NCBI GenBank assembly: GCA_018907035.1
Contig: JACCIC010000209.1
Location: forward strand, 655,001-719,000
Reading direction: 5' to 3'
DNA length: 64,000 nt
DNA from: Sycobia sp. Sy_11
Lineage: Eukaryota > Arthropoda > Insecta > Hymenoptera > Epichrysomallidae
In this document: positions 22,192 through 35,350 of the stretch, piece after piece
Layout: each line of letters starts with the position of its first letter
How positions within the stretch are numbered: the stretch's first letter is position 1
Notes under the pieces: generated by a model
What the model was told of the DNA's origin: nothing
The model's database searches: none
What the model saw: only the letters and a program-made list of their open reading frames with translations
Translations under genes and position numbers: made by a program

Positions 22192-22570
22192 TCTCCCGGC
22201 GCGATCGCGCAACGAAAGAGAACGCGAGAAAAATCGGGGCGGAGGGGGGGGATATGAAAGAGAAAACAACAATGTGGAAGAAACGCTGATGATGGTATAC
22301 GGCGAGATAAACGTTTATAATATGCGAAGGAAGGGGAGACGCGCGAGGAACGACGAAAACGACCACGGCGGGGGGGGAGGGGGGAATGACTTAGACACTC
22401 GTATATCGTCGAATCGAGTCTTTTCGGCGTTGGCTTTACGCGCGAAATCGGCGCGCGTTTCTGAATCGTCGCGCTGCAGTTCACAACGAAGACGAGGCAT
22501 CGACCCCGCGGCGCGCACGACCAGTCCGATCTGGAGTTTCTCCCTTCCTCTCCATCCCGATCCGCGATAT
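21540..22570. promoter_or_regulatory. CpG-rich block, possible promoter
   Basis: This is a second GC- and CpG-rich block, with a 50-bp (CT)n run at about 22,141-22,190 and G-runs near 22,240-22,250 and 22,370-22,384. Reading frames run on both strands through the whole block, but they are driven by the absence of stop codons and by the CT repeat. CT/GA runs often accompany promoters in insects as GAGA-factor sites, which is the only reason to suspect regulation. Confidence 0.25.
22141..22190. repeat. (CT)n microsatellite
   Basis: This is a pure CT run of about 50 bp. Confidence 0.95.
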
Positions 22571-23527
22571 CGGAATGATAAGAAAAATATAGGTGGAATG
22601 CTCGACGTTCTTGCCGGGGGCTGCGAGCTTTCAAGACTTGGCATTTGTATTTTGTTCAACCATCGGCAGAACCGATGCTCTAAGGATATTTGAGCAGCTT
22701 TGAAGGAAATTCAGAACTACGTGAATTGCTCAATAAAAAGAGCCATTATTAATTTTTCTATCGATTTGTCATGAATTATAGTATTTCAATAAAACAGCGT
22801 CTGCGCGGAGGATTACAGGCGTCGAGGATTCTTCAAATAAACATTAACACGATTATGCTAATTCCATACGCATATATCAATCCGCGATGTACATTCAAAT
22901 CACGTGCCGATTGGAGAAACACGTTCAGCGTAGCTGGAATAACACATTATTCACGATTCTATAAGTCGTAATGTTTTTTTTTTTTTGCTCTTTTAACGAC
23001 TCGCTCGTCAACCGATCGAACCGGTCCGGGTCCTCGATTCATTTCCCCCCCCCTCACCACATTTTCAGCCTCAGGACCGCTCGTTAAATCCGCCTCAGAG
23101 GATGAAGTCATTTTGAACGCGCGCGGCTTGATTCTTTTTTTTTTTTGCAAATCTTCGGACGGTTGTGTTTTTAAAAATTAAAAATACCGACCGACCAATC
23201 CACGATGTTAAATTTACACGCGCCCACATACCTTCGCAACGAATGCACCGGCTGGTCGATGCCTCTGTATTAAAAACAAAAAAAAAAAAAAAAAAAATTT
23301 CACGTCGCGCGAACAAATTATAACGACCGCAAAGTCGAGGCCTTTATAGGCATTCGAGTAATCCCGCTCTGACTGGTTAATGCGAGCCGTCTTAAAAAAA
23401 AAATTACAAAAATCACACTGCGTGGAATGGCTTTTTTCATCCTTACCTATAAGCATCTTGTGGCGTCACTTTGAAAAAATATAATACGACTATTCGTCTT
23501 CGTCTCGCTGTGCTGTGCGTGGATCCG

Positions 23528-23557
<30 letters not shown>
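23528..23557. repeat. Poly-A run
   Basis: This is about 30 consecutive A residues. No retroposed gene was found next to it. Confidence 0.9.
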
Positions 23558-23560
<3 letters not shown>

Positions 23561-25698
23561 TATGCCCCGGCCTCCTCGGCGCGCACGCCTTTCTTCGTCT
23601 CTCGAACTGCTCGCGCCGAAGAAGATGTATTATTAGCCCGCCTAATTAATACCTCGGCCATTATTGTGATGATAAACAGAAGCGCTCGGGCCGCCGGCCG
23701 TAACAATGCGGCGAACAATAAACGTCGCGGGCCACAATAATGGTTTATAATTCTCATTATCATAACGAAGGATGCGGAATTGAAATTTTATATATTAATA
23801 TGTATTCGTTACGTTGAGCCTTCTTTCAAATTCGAGAAAACTTTTCAAATTAAGCGTCAGCGCGGTATACATAGCCGGGGGGGGGGAGGGGCACGCGACG
23901 ATACGAGAAGGCAGCCGGATCGTCGGCGTGTAAATTTATTCAAGACACGCGGGGCAATTCGATTTTCAATCCATCGCCAGGACAGTGAAAAGTTCGACCG
24001 ACCCCCTCCCCCCTCCCTCCCTCCGGGGAGAGGAGACGCTGTAAGGTTATTCAAAAACCTGCTCCCAACATATCTGCGGACTCCCACCATCGGCCGCGCT
24101 CGTTCTTTACCCCGTCTTCCTCGAGTCGTATAATTACGTATTCTTGTATTGCTAAAGATTAGTCTCGCACGCGGCGCACGAGCGAAGGCTGGCTTCAGAA
24201 CGCTGAAATTGCTACCTGCCTCCTTGCGCGGGTAGAGGGGGCGAGGCAGATTTTTCCAGTTAAATCCAGATACTTAATTGTTGCGCATATGTTGGAGTTT
24301 AAGGTGTTGCGCGGACTGAAATATCGCGGAGACCTAGTTTTCGAGAACAAGAAATCCGGAATGTTTTTCCATTATACGAGCGTAATTTTTTCAAAAACGC
24401 CATAACATGAGAGGACCGCCCAACCCACCGTAAAAACTAACGTGTCGCTATTAAGTGAACAATGCATTCGATTAAAAACAAATAAATTGCTCATTTGCTG
24501 CTGAACTAGTATACCTGGCTCTTATGATTTTTTAGTAAATATAGTGAATTGAACATGACTATGTATTTTTATGAACATATATATATTCAAAGACTCCGTA
24601 CGAAACTTCAAGAAAATACATTTTTTGTCATTCTTGAATATATCATATTACAACTTTTCGATACTGGAATTGCTTTTCAGATTGAAATGTCCGTAGATCC
24701 AATGGTTTTCTTCGATATTTTTTTACCAAATTTCGAAAAAGCTGAAAATTCTTTATATCAAGACGAGGATTCGTGAAATTCCGCTTACATTGATCGAAAT
24801 AACTTTAATTAAGTTCTCGATTAGATTGTACAGTGACAGGATATAACGATGCGCATTCTTAGCAGTGATTCCAAACAATCGTAGCTCGACAAAAGCAAGA
24901 AAAAAATATTGTCAATTTATTCTCCTTGTAAATCTCTACTGCATTTTTGGAGTCAAAGTACATCTTCCATTAATATAATTCATAAGACATTATGCGTTTA
25001 TTATCCACCTTCCTTTCCGATACATAATATAGTAAAAAGTCCATTATTAATCTTACAATTCTACGTAAAGCGAATTCATCGAAAAATTTTATCAAGCAAT
25101 TTCGCGTCTATGATTATTGTAATATTATTGAATGACCAATTAGGTGTACCAACGTTTGATCCTAGATAATTATGCATAGCTTCGCAAGGAGGTAGTTGGA
25201 GTGATTTCGATTAACCGCCCGCAATTCCATAATCCACGATTCTGATGTCAAAACCAGTCTTATGAAAATAAGTTAATTATTGAAAAATTGTAGCACTTTC
25301 CATAGAAAATATGTTCACGAAACTCTGGAAAGGTTCATGAAAAATTGAAAATTAATACAAAATATATGCAAAATAGTTCTCTAACGTTTCGATATTTCGT
25401 CACATTTTAAAATTCAACGTATTAAGAAGCTTTCGACATAAAATTACAACCTGTATTATATATATTTATGTATTTTCCTTATGAAATGGCAAAATATAAC
25501 TTTTTCATCTAATTCTAATTATTTTGTATTTGCTCATTCAACTCGTTCGATTTCAGATGCTCGGCGAATATAAAATACATAAGTTGGAACATCATTTAGT
25601 CATGTCAATTTAAATTTCATTTTGAACAAAATGACAAACACTTTATAATTCCAGATACATTCATATGAGCGAATAAAGACAGTTACTGTCATCATTTG

Positions 25699-25700
<2 letters not shown>

Positions 25701-25748
<48 letters not shown>
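25701..25748. repeat. (TA)n microsatellite
   Basis: This is a TA run of about 48 bp. A second run of about 50 bp lies at 25,880-25,929. Confidence 0.95.
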
Positions 25749-25751
<3 letters not shown>

Positions 25752-25877
25752 TGCATGTATCAAGGAGTTTTTATTAAACGTTGTTTATTCATCATTTAGA
25801 TTAGATTATCTGAAAATCCCGACGGGCGACAACAATGTTCCGCATCCGCGTCGAAAATAAGTCTTTGTTTCGTAATC

Positions 25878-25879
<2 letters not shown>

Positions 25880-25929
<50 letters not shown>
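25880..25929. repeat. (TA)n microsatellite
   Basis: This is a TA run of about 50 bp. Confidence 0.95.
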
Positions 25930-25937
<8 letters not shown>

Positions 25938-25999
25938 CTAGAACTCGAAATTTCGCATTCTCGGGTACGTTTATTGCTGATCATTACACGAAGACGGAT

Positions 26000-26700
26000 T
26001 AATAATAAAAGCTTATGGCGCTCGGCCAACGTCGCGATCGAGCCAAACGCGCGAGGGGTCTCGGGACCAAATAGCTGTCCCCCCCCCCCCCCCCGGCGAA
26101 ACCGAGGCTTTCGCGAATCCGAGCTCGAATCCGCGCTCACGGCGTCCGTGGCATTTCGTTATCCTCAAAAGTGGCCTGTCGCCCGGCCACGAGCGTTCCG
26201 CAAGGGACATCTCACGACTCACGGACGGAGTGCGCCCCCCGTGGCCGGGACAAAATCGTGACTGTGTTCGGGGCTCGAATCGCCTCGCGCGCGCGCGCGC
26301 GCCATGAATTACGTGCGCGACACCGTGTTCGTTTCAAGATATTCGGCGGCGTGTGCGAGCCGAATTAATCCATTATGCCGAATAGGACTGCTCCCAGAAG
26401 CGCGTCGCGGTGCATAGGCAGGAAACGAGTGGCTTTATTCTCTACCTTCTCTCTACCTCTCGACGCAAATGTAGCCTGGCTAAGTTTCCTGTACGATCCT
26501 CCTCCGCGCCCCGCCCCATCTCTGTCTTCGTAGGGCACGCGATGGGGTACGCGAGGGGTTAGCAACAGTGCGCGCGGCGTGTAGGTACGTATACATTTAC
26601 ATCTCCGCGCAGGCGCGCGCGCGACACGAAGCCGCATGTTTCGTTAGGCCATGCAGCGCGTTTACCTTGGTATCGGTATATATACACACGAAGAATGCAA
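26000..26700. other. CpG-rich block
   Basis: This is a short GC-rich, CG-dense block with a C-run at about 26,080-26,094 and alternating CG near 26,287-26,302. The frames in it lie on both strands and show no domain. It may be a regulatory or first-exon region, but nothing proves it. Confidence 0.25.
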
Positions 26701-26983
26701 TTTTGCTGACGAGAAGGTCGAGATGATGAGGCTTTCTAAAATCGATAACAATGCCGATTAAGAGGAGAGGCCTCCTCTCACCTGCGCCGTTCGTTTATAT
26801 TCGATGTATATGTACGTAAACTCCAACCCTTGTCTTTAAATTAACCGGCGATCTAAGCGTTGTTTACATTGTTTTCATGTTTGCTTTTTTCACCATTATT
26901 GCAGGGAATGAAGAAATTGTCGCAACACACCTTACCAGAATAATTTATGGAATCGTACTATCAGGTGGGGTAGAAGTGAGTAT

Positions 26984-26985
<2 letters not shown>

Positions 26986-27018
<33 letters not shown>
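26986..27018. repeat. (GA)n microsatellite followed by a G-run
   Basis: A GA run of about 32 bp passes into a run of nine G residues. Confidence 0.9.
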
Positions 27019-27028
<10 letters not shown>

Positions 27029-27650
27029 GATTTATGCACATGTCAATTCCTTGACGAGGTTGCTTCCTATATCATACAGCATCAGTAATCAGTCAAGGGT
27101 CACTGATCGAAATATCAAAACCTCTATATGTGAATTAGTGAAATTGAATTCAGATTTAGGGGACTCGCATTTCATAATTTCGATTCCTCCCAGCAAACGG
27201 ATGAAAATGCCATCTCATATCGTAAATTGATGAGACGGGTCGAGCCAATATATTTATAACTTTTCGACCGACGTGGGTGCAGCGTATCCGAAAATTTCCC
27301 CACTTCAGATACATTTGATCTATTGGCGTGGATGAAGGCTGAGAGATTTAGCGCCGCTTATTCTACTCTTCGTAAAACAATGCTTCGTGCTGCCAAGAAA
27401 CGAACTGGCTTATTTGAACTGGCGATTCGAAATGCGTAATTTCTAAAACGGAAAGCGTTTCTGAATACTCGAGCGAACGTGTTCAAGGCAGAAATTTACC
27501 GGTCCTCTAAAGGTTCCTGATCGTTTTAGTGGTTTTGAAAAACTTCTACTGATTAAATCGGCTCTCTATTACTGTCCTTTTTCAGTGAATTTATCAGATT
27601 TTTTGACGTATTTTAAGAAAAGAATCGATGTATAAATAATAGACAAATCG

Positions 27651-27654
<4 letters not shown>

Positions 27655-27698
<44 letters not shown>
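27655..27698. repeat. (TA)n microsatellite
   Basis: This is a TA run of about 44 bp. Confidence 0.95.
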
Positions 27699-27699
<1 letters not shown>

Positions 27700-29446
27700 A
27701 TATAATATTCTATATGTAACATTATATATTACGCAGATGATTTTCACATAATAGTACTAAAAATTTTCGCAGGCTTTGTACCTAGACTAATCTACATATA
27801 TAGATTTTTACCCGTTATGACCACTCCCTGATGATCGTTTCAATAATTATATGCTCTTCAATCGCATTTTTTTATAAATTTTTTCTTTGAACAAATTGCT
27901 AAATATGTTACTTTTCTAACAATACGTGGTAAAATCTTTTATTTTTTTTTTGAATATCGGAATAAGAGATAAATGTAATTCTGATAAATCGTCAATTACT
28001 TGAGAAGGCTTTTCTGCAGTACTTAAAAATAATTATTTGCTTTTTTTCGGGAGATAATGATAGGTGATACAACGATTATAATAAATATAATACTTATCAA
28101 CTGTTTTCGGGAATAAATTTTCGAATAACGCTCATCCTCGATTTTGATAAAATTTGTGCACTTGCGTTTTTTTTTTTTTGGCTGCTGATTACGAGTAGCG
28201 CAGTGGCTTTTTGCTGAAATGAAATTTTCATGGCAAAATCAATAAAGAAATTATGGTTTTCCAAAGTTCTCTCGGAAAATAGGAAAACATTTACATAAAC
28301 ATTGCAAACAAATATTGTGTATGATATGATGAAAGTACATCGTTTACGCGTTCTATGAATTTTTGCCATTTTTCTGGAATAAATTGCATAAGTATATATA
28401 TATAAAGAGTTTTGGAAACACTTATTTTTATAGGATTTTTCACGGGTCTCGCCATGAGAATTCTATTTCCGCCAAAACCCACCACGATGTTCCTAATCGG
28501 ATTTTCAAAAGCTAAGATCCCCTTTCCGAAGTTTATCCACAGTTTCGCTTTCAGATTTATTGCTGATCTGAGATGAATTGTACGTATTGCAGAAAATTTG
28601 CTACAATCAACAATTTAAATAAGCCGCTGAAAACAAGCGCGCAACTATTTCATAATCTGTTGTCTAGAAGTATACGGACGCGCATACAAACATAGCGATT
28701 TTTTCGAACGACCAGGAAGAAGGGATTGAAAATAAAATTCTGCCGATCGATCATTACGCGGGATTTTTCTAAGATTTTGTATTGTAACCTAACACGATTA
28801 AAGTGTACAAGTCTCTTCGTTGTTATCGAAGAGCTTATAAAATAATTTATATACGTGATAATACCGTGTATCCACTTTATATGGCGAGTAAACTAGATTT
28901 TCTTTTTTGTCAAAACAATTATTCTAGCTTTTCTGAATTATACATTATTGCATAATGTTTTAATATTATAGTTTTATTTTTAACAATATCACCTTAAACG
29001 CGTGCTCGGGTCGACGTCCGAGACACGTATGTATCTCATTGCTCTTTTTCAATATTGCTAACTTCCGAATCCTTCAAAGTATTGAAATGAAAAAATATCG
29101 AAGTCTACATAAAAAAAAAATAAAACAAAAAAAAACTTTTACAAAAATGCCCTAGGCGTCGTTTTTAATACAGAGCCCATTTATGTAACACTTAAAGTGT
29201 ATTTTCAGCTACGAGTAGAATGGCTATCGATAGATCAGTCGTTTGGAGGCACGTATCGATGAAATATCAATTATCATAGCCGGGATTGCGGTTATCTTGG
29301 AATCGATCTGCGTTGCCCCTCGAGTTGCGTATGCCCAGCTTCGCAGCTTTGACGACCTACCGCGCAATGCTGGACGATCGCCGACGGTAATGGAGGGATG
29401 CGTTTCGACACGTAACGACGAGGAGACAGAGAGGCGGACAGTGAGC

Positions 29447-29449
<3 letters not shown>

Positions 29450-29499
<50 letters not shown>
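29450..29499. repeat. (GA)n microsatellite
   Basis: This is a GA run of about 48 bp. Confidence 0.95.
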
Positions 29500-29501
<2 letters not shown>

Positions 29502-30040
29502 TCGCGCTTGTATATACGGACAACTAGTTTCTGTCGTGCTTGAAAGAATCCTCATTAGCGATAAACTACGAAGAATGTCAAGGCATTAATTATCGAGGCC
29601 TTGTTTTCGTTAAAATCACAATAAAGCCGCCTTACTTCTCCGATCGCAGGCATCTCGACAAAGTCGCGCTCAAATATACGTTTCTTATTCATTCGCATTG
29701 TGCGTCAACGATACGTATATATAAATTTCAATTACTCATAGAATTTATATGGTTATTATAATTCGAAAAGGCTTCGCACTGCGCCGACAAGCCTCTCCGG
29801 ATAACATTGTTTTCGGTAAATATAGAAAAAGGTGTGTATAAAACATAAAGCATAAGCCAATCCCATGAACAATGTTGCTATTCTCCTTGTCGACCAAAAT
29901 CTTTTCCATTTTCCTGGCTTTATCCTGATTTATTAAGCATGCATGTTTATGTGCGCGTGTGTGTGTAAATCTTACTTTATTGTTCAGAGAAAAAATGCAT
30001 GAATGAATAATCTAGAACGGTGTATATCGAGGTGTATATA

Positions 30041-30051
<11 letters not shown>

Positions 30052-30099
<48 letters not shown>

Positions 30100-30143
30100 A
30101 GATTGAGAGAGAGAGGGAGGGAGGGAGAGAGAAAGGGAGAGAT
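30052..30143. repeat. Compound (TA)n-(GA)n microsatellite
   Basis: A TA run (30,052-30,097) is followed directly by an imperfect GA/GGGA purine run up to about 30,143. Confidence 0.9.
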
Positions 30144-32258
30144 ACAATATAGTTCTCAATGCTGCTTTCGTTTTTTTTTTTATTTATTGTACTTTACTTT
30201 TCAAAACAAAAAAAAAAAGGAAAAAAAATAATACATAATCCCCAAAGGATTAAAGCGAAAATCCGCTTTGCAAACAAACCCGAGCGGCGCCGAGTATATC
30301 GCCCGATGACCGAGTACGTGTACGCTCTCTCGGCGGCCCCTTGGGTGGAAGAGGCCGCCGTGGGAGGGGGGAGGGGAGAAAAAAAAACGCGTGCGCATCG
30401 GCTCAATAATGCAACTGGAAAGAGAGGAAAGAAGGGTTTGCGGTTAGATTTATGGGGTCTCGGGGAAATCTCATTTCGATTCTAGGCTACAGATTCTGTC
30501 AAAGGACTACGAGAGAAATTCCCCATTTCCTTACATGATTGCTTGAAGATTGGCAGTGTATTCTCTTGTCTTTTATTTATTTATTTACTTTTTTTATTAT
30601 TAGATTTCAGTTTAAGCTGTTTTAGTTGGCTTGCTATCAAATATTTTATATACTTTAATAGTACTTATCTCAGAGTGTATAAATACAAAAGTTTTAAAGT
30701 TTTTCAAAAGGTAGAGGATAATTTTTTCTTTTTTATTAAGAAGAACTTCAATATGTTCATTATCAACAGTGAATTGTAGACCTGGATTTATAAAAAGTTA
30801 GTTCAATCAAAACGACGTCTCAAATATTTATGTTATACAACTTTCAACAGGTGAATTTCGTTGTCAAATGCGCTTTATCATGAAAATGCGCTTTGACATA
30901 CACGTGTATATAAGTTAATATGTATACAATATAGAAAGATTTCGAGCTAATATATATATATATACATATACATACATGTTTCGCTATCCCAATAATCCGA
31001 TTACTGTATAATACCGTCGATCATCGGCGAAAGAAAAGACAAAAAGAAATTCATATCTAGCGAGTATATACTGTTTATTATTCTTACGATGAAGGCAATA
31101 GTAAAACGAGCGAATGTTTCAAGGAGCCGGGGAATTCGAATAAATAAAGTGCTGGGCAGCCTGGGCAGAAATATGCAGCCTGTAATCAGGAAAATTGTAG
31201 GGCAGAGTATTGGAGATTTGTATATATATTAAGGCGATTCGACGGCAAGTATACTTCCAATGTTATGGCGTTCTTTGAACTGTACAGAAAGTGGTAACTT
31301 TTGATACGATAATCGTAATAAAGGATGTACTTCGAAGAATTATAAACTAGTAAATATTAGACTCTATTGAATTGCCTGAGAGTTTGGACAACTATTCCAT
31401 AAATAAAAAGGAACTTCTTATTCACAATAAATTCTACATTACCGATATATTAACGTTGTGTTGAACCAAATGTCCAACCATAGAAATGTTTTTTTTTTTT
31501 TTTTATTTAGAAAAACCATATTTCCTTACGAATGAGTTTTAATAGAAAAAAATATCAACGGAAAAATTTGCCTCAGCCCCAAATCGAACCTAAAGCTTAT
31601 TAATAATATTTTCGTTCAATACGGGCTTCTATTCAAGCTTATCACATAAATTAATAAGTATATGTCGATTTAGTCGAATATATCAAATATTGGCTTAAGT
31701 TAATTATAGGCTTACGTCACGATATAGAGCTCTTTACATTAATTGAAACACTATACATTCTTCTTTGACATTCACAAAAAGATACCAAATTCTGATAGCT
31801 GTTTTGGGGGGGGGGGGGTATGAAAATCCTTATTACACAAACATTATAAAAATGCTCTGCCTACAAAATCATGCATACTGCGTTCGTAAATGGCAATTCT
31901 AACGAATAACAAATTCTGTATCATAAACACTCTTCTACTTCTCTACTGGCTTATGAGATTTTCATTTTATTCATTTAATGTCGAATAAAATCCTTTTTGG
32001 CTCAAAGGAGGAGCGCGGGCCTCTCGGGCCCGTCAGGGCCCTCGAGCAACACGATCACGTTACGGCAATAGTTATTCGTACATATTTTACGATCGTGCCG
32101 AGATGCGCGCGTATATACGTAAGAAATCCACTAATGGAGGGAAAAGTACACGAATGCGCAGTTATAAAGCGATTGAGGGATCTCATCTACTTTATTGGAA
32201 GATTCCACTGCTGTTCCGTTCGTAACATCCGGCCATTCGTCAAATTCAAGGCTTCGTA

Positions 32259-32262
<4 letters not shown>

Positions 32263-32296
<34 letters not shown>

Positions 32297-32360
32297 TTCT
32301 GTAGACAAACAATACGAAAGTGCTTGTAATTTCTCGACAGACTCATACAAGCATTTCAAG

Positions 32361-32417
<57 letters not shown>
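32263..32417. repeat. Two (TA)n microsatellites
   Basis: TA runs at about 32,263-32,294 and 32,363-32,417 are separated by about 70 bp of unique sequence. Confidence 0.9.
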
Positions 32418-32420
<3 letters not shown>

Positions 32421-33727
32421 AACTGAAATTCCCGTTGCCGATGTGGTCGAAACGTTATACAAAACGTCCCTGCACGTATAATTCATCACGAAAAACTTTC
32501 ATCTCCGCCTGATTTCCATCAATTAATTCTGTCATCCAATACAAATAAATGTTAAGTCTCTTTTACGACACATACATACGTAGATTTCGGCAAAAACCTC
32601 GCGCGCCGTGCTCCGTTCGGTTAATTTTATGGCGCTCTCGTTTGTCCTCCTCTCCCCCACCCGCCCTTTATAATCTCTATCGCTCTTACTCCCCCCCCTC
32701 GCACCCCTTCCCGCGTTTATATCTCTCTCCTCGGAGAAAGTATCGTCTACTTTGTTCCACTCCCTCTGCACCCAGCCTTCGTCCGAAATTAATTCCTGCT
32801 GACGTATTATTATTTCTCCCCCCCCCCTCCCTCCCCCGCCACCCACCTCCACCACCCTCGCCCACGACACGGCAAGAATCCCGGCCCCCGGTGGCTGAAG
32901 TCTGGCCGACGTACGAAAGCAGCTTTCTCATCTCCCCCGCGGTAACCTCGTTTTTCCCCTCTCCACCCCCGTGACGGTGGCGCTGCGAGCGTCGATCTCG
33001 ACTACATCTATATATACACGCACACACACACATATATCTATATACATATGTCTCTCCCTCTCAAATCCAGCCGAGCCGATAATAAAAGAAAATAATACAT
33101 GCGGATAGTTATAAAAAATATGGACTCACTTTTCGTACGAGCAGCGCTTTTCTTAACACGAAGATCCAGCGGGGAGGGAGAAAGATAGAACTGGGCTAGT
33201 AGTAGCTCGTGCCTCTTCGGTGTGCAGATGCGTCCCGGAATCACACGTGGCTCATCCTTGCCGGCTGTAGGGCGAGAGACGGCGAAGCGTCGCGACGCTC
33301 GGATGCCCGTGTCGTGAGGGGCGCGGGCGATGACGAGAGTACGAACGGTTCGATTGTACGGCAATTGTTTATAACGCGTCTAGAACCAGTTCGGCTCGTC
33401 GCTCGGTTCCCGGTATCTTCTCGCTGTCAGCGGCGCCATCCTCGCGAGCGGTCCCTGGAAAGCAGATGAAAGTTACGACGCATCCGCCTTATTTCGCGTA
33501 GATCCAAGCCAATCATTTTTATATCAACATTTTATGCACACGAGAGAAGATAGTGTCTAGTGACAATGCTACAGTTTTTAGCGAAAATTTCCTCTCCGGA
33601 GTCGTCGCTCCAAAATCAAGGAGATCTATACGTGGTTTTCTTCTTCCCTTATCCCCGCTTTCCAAAAAAGAGAAAAGAAATAACCATTCACAGCTTGAAA
33701 AAGCAATCAGTTTAATGCACAAGGTGA

Positions 33728-33736
33728 CAGAGAGAG

Positions 33737-33788
<52 letters not shown>
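33728..33788. repeat. (GA)n microsatellite
   Basis: This GA run of about 60 bp, with one interruption near 33,739, is among the longest purine runs in the window. Confidence 0.95.
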
Positions 33789-33790
<2 letters not shown>

Positions 33791-33907
33791 AGAGAAAAGA
33801 CTGTAATAATAATGCGGAAGGTGTATAAGGTGAAAACGGCCTCGTCTCGGCGACGAGGCACGTGCGGGGCTGCTCGCCCTTGACCCGCTGTTGGGCGCAA
33901 TGTATTG

Positions 33908-33909
<2 letters not shown>

Positions 33910-33938
<29 letters not shown>

Positions 33939-33939
33939 C
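33910..33939. repeat. (CA)n microsatellite
   Basis: This is a CA run of about 30 bp. Confidence 0.9.
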
Positions 33940-34274
33940 GCCCACGCGTATAAGACGGTCCCTGTAACGGCGACGAGCCTTTCGATAGAAATTTTCGCGG
34001 ATTTCGAAGACGTCGCCGCTGCCGCTGTTGCTGCTGCTCCTTCTGCTATTACTGCGCGGCGTACCGGAGCGCTACAACAACGTATTCCGTAAATCGAGTC
34101 GCGCCCGTAAACGACTTGTATAGCGCGCGGGACCGGGGAGCGTATCTCGAGGGTCCCCTTGTATTGGAAAGATAAGCGAAGATCGGAAAGCCGCGCGCTG
34201 CGACAGCGCTGCTAGTTAGAGTTTTTCTCCCCCCTCCCCCCTCGGTCGAAACGGTATAGGTGACTTTCTCTACA

Positions 34275-34275
<1 letters not shown>

Positions 34276-34333
<58 letters not shown>
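34276..34333. repeat. (TA)n microsatellite
   Basis: This is a TA run of about 58 bp. Confidence 0.95.
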
Positions 34334-34338
<5 letters not shown>

Positions 34339-34666
34339 ATGCATTCATGTATGTCTGCGCGCGCGAAAAGAGCCTTCGCGTGTAACCTAACCGTAGTATT
34401 ATAGAAACGATCGACCGCCTAAAGCTGACCCTCTCTTTCTCCGAGCTTCGCTGATGCCTCTCTTTCTCTCCCTTTTTTTCCTCGCGCCGCTTTATTTCTA
34501 TTAGTATGTCACGACCTTCCGATGGAGGCGGCTTAACTGCTTTCCTTCGCTCTCTGTATCTTTTTCTCACCCTCTTCGTCGCCCCCCCCCCCCAATCCCT
34601 ACCCTTTTGCACGTTTCACTTTTATTCGCCGGATGAAAGGAGAGTGGCGGAAAAAAGACGAGTGGT

Positions 34667-34670
<4 letters not shown>

Positions 34671-34756
<86 letters not shown>
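34671..34756. repeat. Compound (CT)n-(TA)n microsatellite
   Basis: A CT run of about 42 bp joins directly to a TA run of about 45 bp. It repeats the arrangement at 2,758-2,822. Confidence 0.95.
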
Positions 34757-34757
<1 letters not shown>

Positions 34758-34955
34758 CATACTCTGTATAGACCGCGAAGAAAGTTTTTCACCACCCCCT
34801 GCCCACCACCACTTGACTTGTATACATTAGATACACGCAGGCAGACGCGTACGCGAAAGTTCGGTAAAGAAATGAAAATTTTTTTTGCCGTGAGTCTGTG
34901 AAAGCCGGAGGGTGGTCCATTCCCCTTGGACACTTGGAATTCAAGCGAGACACGA

Positions 34956-34956
<1 letters not shown>

Positions 34957-35002
<46 letters not shown>
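34957..35002. repeat. (TA)n microsatellite
   Basis: This is a TA run of about 46 bp. Confidence 0.95.
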
Positions 35003-35003
<1 letters not shown>

Positions 35004-35276
35004 TCGTTTGAAGCCAATGATCCCCGCGTTGGCGACAGACTTTTAAAAATAGGATCCCTTTCCAAAGCCGAGGATAACGACGTGGATTGGAGATCGCGTC
35101 GGTTTTAGATATCCGGATAATAGCAATAATACGTGTATAATAACGTATATCGTCGGATTCGATTGTTTGCGGACTAATAATAATGCGCGTTATGGTCTAT
35201 TTGCGCGGCTTTTTACAACGTGTTTGAATAATGATTGGAACGCTCGTACGGTCTCGTTTGATGCTAAAATCAATAC

Positions 35277-35302
35277 GTACACACACACTCACACACACAC
35301 AT

Positions 35303-35346
<44 letters not shown>
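35277..35346. repeat. Compound (CA)n-(TA)n microsatellite
   Basis: An interrupted CA run (35,277-35,321) joins a TA run (35,320-35,346). Confidence 0.9.

Positions 35347-35350
<4 letters not shown>

Larger units (their letters stand above)
22571..26000. other. Intergenic DNA with homopolymer and TA runs
   Basis: I see no supported gene. Notable items are poly-A runs at 23,279-23,297 and 23,528-23,557 and (TA)n at 25,701-25,748 and 25,880-25,929. The frame at 24,549-24,776 is non-repetitive but short, with no domain and no neighbouring exon. Confidence 0.5.
26700..32600. other. Intergenic DNA with microsatellites
   Basis: This is AT-rich spacer holding (GA)n at 26,986-27,018 and 29,450-29,499, (TA)n at 27,655-27,698, 30,052-30,097, 32,263-32,294 and 32,363-32,417, a poly-T at 31,489-31,504 and a G-run at 31,806-31,818. 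The frame at 31,978-32,259 is non-repetitive but unrecognised. I see no supported gene. Confidence 0.5.

Noticed and set aside
22124..22693. Long frames on both strands (189 residues each) in the CpG-rich block
   Set aside because: They owe their length to the (CT)n run and to few stop codons in CG-rich DNA. The opposite strand is open over the same bases and no domain is visible.
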